Source of the DNA: Haloferax marinisediminis
GTDB lineage: Archaea > Halobacteriota > Halobacteria > Halobacteriales > Haloferacaceae
DNA: 64,000 nucleotides
Reading direction: 5' to 3'
NCBI RefSeq assembly: GCF_009674585.1
Contig: NZ_WKJP01000004.1
Span: 1 to 64,000, forward strand
Position 1 is the stretch's first letter. Every line of letters starts with the position of its first letter. The notes below the pieces were generated by a model that saw only the letters and a list, made by a program, of their open reading frames with translations, made no database searches and was not told the DNA's origin. Position numbers and translations under genes: made by a program. Positions 61,238 to 64,000 of this stretch are shown piece after piece.

Positions 61238-61254
61238 GTTTGTCATTGCCAAAC
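61238..61254. promoter_or_regulatory. IclR-type palindrome, site 2
   Basis: GTTTGTCATTGCCAAAC lies 170 bases upstream of the aminotransferase start. Nine of the positions are shared with site 3 beyond the two arms (CATTG core). It could be a distal operator or activator site. Confidence 0.55.
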
Positions 61255-61512
61255 AGACCTCCTATTGAGACCGATATTCGAGGAGGAATGCCAGACTCAG
61301 TTAGAGTCCACAAGTATAGAAAGAGATTCACGGAGATTTCACCGTGTCTAATCAGAAATTTTGCTCCTGACCCGACGAAAACAGCATTCGGCAGTTTGGG
61401 TTTCGATTCTCTCTTTTACATAATTATGCTTGTAATGGGAACGAAGAATCACATACCCAATGACCATTACACAAGTACAGGCGTAATGCAAGTCAGATAC
61501 CGCCAATATCGT

Positions 61513-61529
61513 GTTTGGCATTGGCAAAC
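61513..61529. promoter_or_regulatory. IclR-type palindrome, site 3
   Basis: GTTTGGCATTGGCAAAC differs from site 2 at only two positions. It lies 36 bases beyond the 3' end of the IclR-2 gene, so it is not at an obvious promoter. Confidence 0.55.
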
Positions 61530-61564
61530 GACAAATGCCACTCCCTCAACGAACCGAACTACCG

Positions 61565-62326
61565 TTACCCTTGGTCAATTTCGATCTGGTTCGCTGCCCC
61601 CCTGACGCTCGCAGCCAATTCCTCGATTCGAGTGTCGTCTAATCGAGAGGCGTGCCCACTAATGGCTATTGCACCCATGAGTTCACCAGAGACGTACTTC
61701 ACGGGACACGCGACGGACCGAGCACCGAGCACTTGTTCTTGGTTGTTCACGGCGAAACCCCGTTCGCGAACGAGTTCGAGTTCTTCATCCAGCAGCTCAC
61801 GGTCAGTTATCGTCTCCGACGTCATCGGTTCTAACTCTCGATCGAGCACAGCATCTCGGCACTCATCCGGCATGTGGGCTAACATCGCTTTTCCCACCGC
61901 CGTCGCGTGGAGTAGCGTTTTCCGACCAATCGGGGTCACAGACTCGATCGCTTCTGGGCCACCACGGGTCGCATGAACGAAATGAACCATCTGGTCCTCC
62001 TCGACAGCGAGGTGCACCACTTCACCCGTTTTTTCAGCGAGCGAATTCGCAATCGATGCCCCATAGTGGTAGAAATCGAAGTTCTCTCGAACTCGATTTC
62101 CCGTCGAGAGGAACCCAAGACTCGCGTGATACTCGTCACCCTGTTGGCTTACGTAACCGAGCTGAGACAGTGTCGAAAGATGCGTGTGCACCGTCGTCTT
62201 CGAACAGTCGAGTGCGTCGGATAATTCGGTCACTCCAGCACCCTGTCGGTCGATTAGTTCGTCCACGATTGCAAACGTCGTGATGACCGACTTGATAGAG
62301 CGTTGTTCCGGTCCGTTGGTACCCAT
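61565..62326 (-). CDS. IclR family transcriptional regulator (2)
   Basis: A protein of 253 residues from ATG 62326. The N-terminal winged helix (about residues 10-70) includes GVTELSDALDCSKTTVHTHL. The C-terminal effector domain has RKTLLHATAVGKAMLAHMPD, a typical IclR element, and FAVNNQEQVLGARSVACPVK with an end IEELAASVRGAANQIE. A palindrome of the same type as the three downstream sites lies 31 bases upstream, so it probably regulates itself and the divergent FAD oxidoreductase. The effector is unknown. Confidence 0.9.
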   Translation of the reverse strand: MGTNGPEQRSIKSVITTFAIVDELIDRQGAGVTELSDALDCSKTTVHTHLSTLSQLGYVSQQGDEYHASLGFLSTGNRVRENFDFYHYGASIANSLAEKTGEVVHLAVEEDQMVHFVHATRGGPEAIESVTPIGRKTLLHATAVGKAMLAHMPDECRDAVLDRELEPMTSETITDRELLDEELELVRERGFAVNNQEQVLGARSVACPVKYVSGELMGAIAISGHASRLDDTRIEELAASVRGAANQIEIDQG

Positions 62327-62356
62327 ACACCCACCTCTTCGACCTCTTTGATAACT

Positions 62357-62373
62357 GTTTGGGATTACCAAAC
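62357..62373. promoter_or_regulatory. IclR-type palindrome, site 4, divergent promoter
   Basis: GTTTGGGATTACCAAAC lies between the divergent IclR-2 start (62326) and the FAD-oxidoreductase start (62452). It is 31 bases from the IclR start, at core-promoter distance, and about 79 bases from the other start. Confidence 0.65.
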
Positions 62374-62451
62374 AGAAAATTCCTCAAAAATGTGAGCGGG
62401 CAGCAAAATTCGTGAAAAACTATTTAGTAGGTGAGGCTCAGGGGAGTGGTA

Positions 62452-63558
62452 ATGGAACCCATAGTGATTATAGGCGGAGGCATCATCGGCGCCAGCCTCG
62501 CATACCACCTCCGTGACCACCCTCGTCCCGTTATCCTGTACGAACGAGACGCCCTCGGGTCTGGAACGTCCGCTGACTCTGTCGCACTCTTCGTTTGGCA
62601 CCAATCCACACCAGACCGGTCGAGCCACAAACTACGCACGCGTTCGTGGGAACAGTACGAACCGCTCATCCAGAGCGGGACTATCAGTTTCGAGCAGATC
62701 GGAACACTCGACGTCACCAGAGATGACGACGAAGCCGAAGCACTTCGTGACCTCACTGGAAGCCTCCAAGAATTTGGTGCTGAGGCGTCCTTCCTCGGTC
62801 CGGATGCATTGGCCGAACACGGCCTCAACCCTGACGCTGTTGCAGGTGCGATGTGGACCCCAGAGGATGGATATCTCGACCCATCAGAGATCATCCAGCA
62901 TTACATTCGGGAGGCAACTGACTCGGGTGCCACCGTCGAGACGCAGACCGCCGTCACAGACATCATCACCGAAGAGGGTCGTGTCACGGGCGTCGAAACC
63001 GAAATAGGCACCCAGTCGGCAGCGGTCGTAGTGAATGCGGCAGGTCCGTGGGCTCCAACCGTGAACGAGATGGTTGACGTGCCCCAGCCGTTCAGGCATA
63101 ATCGCGGCCCCGTGGTCGTCCTGCAAAAGGACGAGTCCTTTGGCCTCCCATTCATCCAGTTCGATGACGGGCTCTACTTCCGCAGTGAAGGACGGAACCA
63201 GGCGTTCGCTGGGAATTTCGGTGCGAGCTACGAGGACGCAGAGCTTCTGAATCCATCGGGTGCACGCTCGGTCGACCACGACTTCTACCTCGAAATCGAC
63301 GACCGTATTCAGGAAGCCATTCCACGGCTTGAGGGTGTCGAACTCGCAAACGAGTGGGTCGGCGTACGGACACTCACACCAGATGGCGTTCCCATTGTCG
63401 GTGAAACCAACGTCGACGACTTCTTCATCGCCGCCGGGATGAACGGACTCGGTGTCACACTGGCGCCGGCAGTAAGCGAGTATCTGGCCACCATCATCAA
63501 AGGCGGAGACGTTGATGACGATGTAGAAGCGTATCTATCCCCATCTCGGTTCGCCTAA
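62452..63558 (+). CDS. DAO-family FAD-dependent oxidoreductase
   Basis: A protein of 368 residues from ATG 62452. The ADP-binding motif is VIIGGGIIGASLAYHL at the very N-terminus, followed by YERDALGSGTSADSV (Glu that binds the ribose) and a C-terminal GETNVDDFFIAAGMNGLGVT (the second FAD contact). The length and pattern match glycine/D-amino-acid oxidases, sarcosine oxidase and DadA. An AT-rich CTATTTAGTAG about 25-30 bases upstream is a plausible TATA element. It oxidises an amino acid or N-methyl amino acid; context with an aminotransferase supports amino-acid breakdown. Confidence 0.9.
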   Translation: MEPIVIIGGGIIGASLAYHLRDHPRPVILYERDALGSGTSADSVALFVWHQSTPDRSSHKLRTRSWEQYEPLIQSGTISFEQIGTLDVTRDDDEAEALRDLTGSLQEFGAEASFLGPDALAEHGLNPDAVAGAMWTPEDGYLDPSEIIQHYIREATDSGATVETQTAVTDIITEEGRVTGVETEIGTQSAAVVVNAAGPWAPTVNEMVDVPQPFRHNRGPVVVLQKDESFGLPFIQFDDGLYFRSEGRNQAFAGNFGASYEDAELLNPSGARSVDHDFYLEIDDRIQEAIPRLEGVELANEWVGVRTLTPDGVPIVGETNVDDFFIAAGMNGLGVTLAPAVSEYLATIIKGGDVDDDVEAYLSPSRFA

Positions 63559-63982
63559 CTTCTCCGAATAGCTCCAGTTTCCCAATCGAGAGATTGGGCG
63601 GTGTTAGCGGACGTGTTGTGACCTTGCAACATGACAACAAGCAAGTGTGAATGGCGGCACTTTCGGTCCGGTCCTGTACGCCTCGGTCGCTGCCGTCGTC
63701 GGTAAGGGGCTGTTTGGTGACCACTGTTCGCCGCTCTCCGACACCAGCATCCTGTCGTCGTTCGGTGTGTTCATAGCGCCACAACAGAATCGCGATATCC
63801 TCTCACGTTTTCGAGCGTGTAACCACGGAAGTTGGCCTGCTGGTCAAGAACGGTACAATCGTACCAACCCTCGCGTGGGTTGGTGAAGAACAGGTAGATG
63901 AACGTCAAACCACAACCCCACATGTTATCCATCATTAACGTCCCCTAAGATTTATATAGTCTTGTGGAGGAGTGGCAATTCG
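63559..63982. other. Gap at the right end
   Basis: This 424-base stretch has no supported gene; frames here are short and not conserved-looking. Its right end holds TTTATATAG (63951-63959), a good TATA box, and GGAGGAG (63966-63972). Confidence 0.45.
63951..63959 (+). promoter_or_regulatory. TATA box of the right-edge gene
   Basis: TTTATATAG lies 24-32 bases before the ATG at 63983. A GGAGGAG sequence between them could also serve as a ribosome-binding site, though its spacing of 10 bases is long. Confidence 0.6.
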
Positions 63983-64000
63983 ATGTTGGATGATAGCAAA
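63983..64000 (+). CDS. Start of a truncated gene at the window edge
   Basis: Only six codons are present (MLDDSK). The upstream TATA box supports a true start. Nothing can be said about the product. Confidence 0.45.

Larger units (their letters stand above)
61069..61564. other. Gap between aminotransferase and IclR-2 genes
   Basis: This 496-base stretch has no supported gene. It holds the aminotransferase promoter (61091-61099) and two palindromes of the GTTTG-N7-CAAAC type (61238 and 61513). The plus-strand frame across 61240-61605 has no haloarchaeal character and runs into the IclR gene antisense. Confidence 0.5.

Noticed and set aside
1-64000. tRNA, rRNA or CRISPR loci
   Set aside because: I looked for cloverleaf-like conserved blocks, rRNA signatures and regularly spaced repeats and saw none. 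A covariance search would be decisive.

Overview
The window is haloarchaeal chromosome or megaplasmid DNA. Its proteins are strongly acidic, the CG-rich genes prefer C or G at third codon positions, and Tat signals (RR motif plus a C-terminal lipobox Cys) dominate the secreted proteins. It also holds halophile-restricted families: a HalOD1 domain, a DUF5789-like protein and a four-helix histidine kinase. Several genes have a TATA box about 25-30 bases before the start codon, as expected for leaderless archaeal transcripts. A genus in or near the Haloferacaceae is plausible but not proven. I see no rRNA, tRNA or CRISPR array.

Layout. (1) 1-5.8 kb: end of an Mrp-type cation/proton antiporter operon with three tandem MrpD-like subunits, a small haloarchaeal protein and an Lrp/AsnC regulator. 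(2) 5.8-16.9 kb: an accessory zone with decayed insertion-sequence ends. It carries a transcription factor S paralogue, a DJ-1/PfpI protein, a low-GC Gfo/Idh/MocA oxidoreductase, a HalOD1 protein, an SLC13 permease, a UMP-kinase paralogue, a cupin and several broken genes (M14 deacylase tail, truncated duplicate gene, frameshifted transposase), ending in an AT-rich desert. (3) 16.9-26.6 kb: M20 amidohydrolase and HpcH/HpaI aldolase divergent from a complete Dpp-type peptide ABC transporter, followed by an IclR regulator with a palindrome at its promoter. (4) 27.4-39.6 kb: a sugar or acid-sugar catabolic cluster with a ribose-type ABC transporter, a PfkB kinase, a LarA-like racemase/epimerase, a DUF1537 kinase, PdxA2, a cyclase-family hydrolase, a DeoR regulator, a class I aldolase and an SDR dehydrogenase. 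(5) 40.7-47.2 kb: pirin, superoxide dismutase, histidine kinase, ATP-type PEP carboxykinase, a HEAT-repeat protein and a small membrane protein. (6) 47.3-53.4 kb: a second complete Opp/Dpp transporter on the minus strand. (7) 53.5-58.8 kb: a Tat-exported DyP-like protein coupled to a CRTAC1 FG-GAP protein, then a GH3 beta-glucosidase behind an operator. (8) 59.6-63.6 kb: a class III aminotransferase, a second IclR regulator and a DAO-type FAD oxidoreductase, with four copies of a 17-bp palindrome GTTTG-N7-CAAAC around them. A new gene starts at the right edge.

The main theme is uptake and catabolism of organic solutes (peptides, sugars or acid sugars, amino acids, beta-glucosides), each set with its own regulator. 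The most notable observations are: a Dpp binding protein whose two modules appear in circularly permuted order; a LarA-like protein keeping the nickel-pincer residue set beside a D-threonate-type kinase/dehydrogenase pair; a DyP-like protein lacking the distal Asp fused operonically to CRTAC1; a TFS paralogue without the catalytic acidic pair inside a unit bounded by inverted IS-like ends; and a small IclR operator family.
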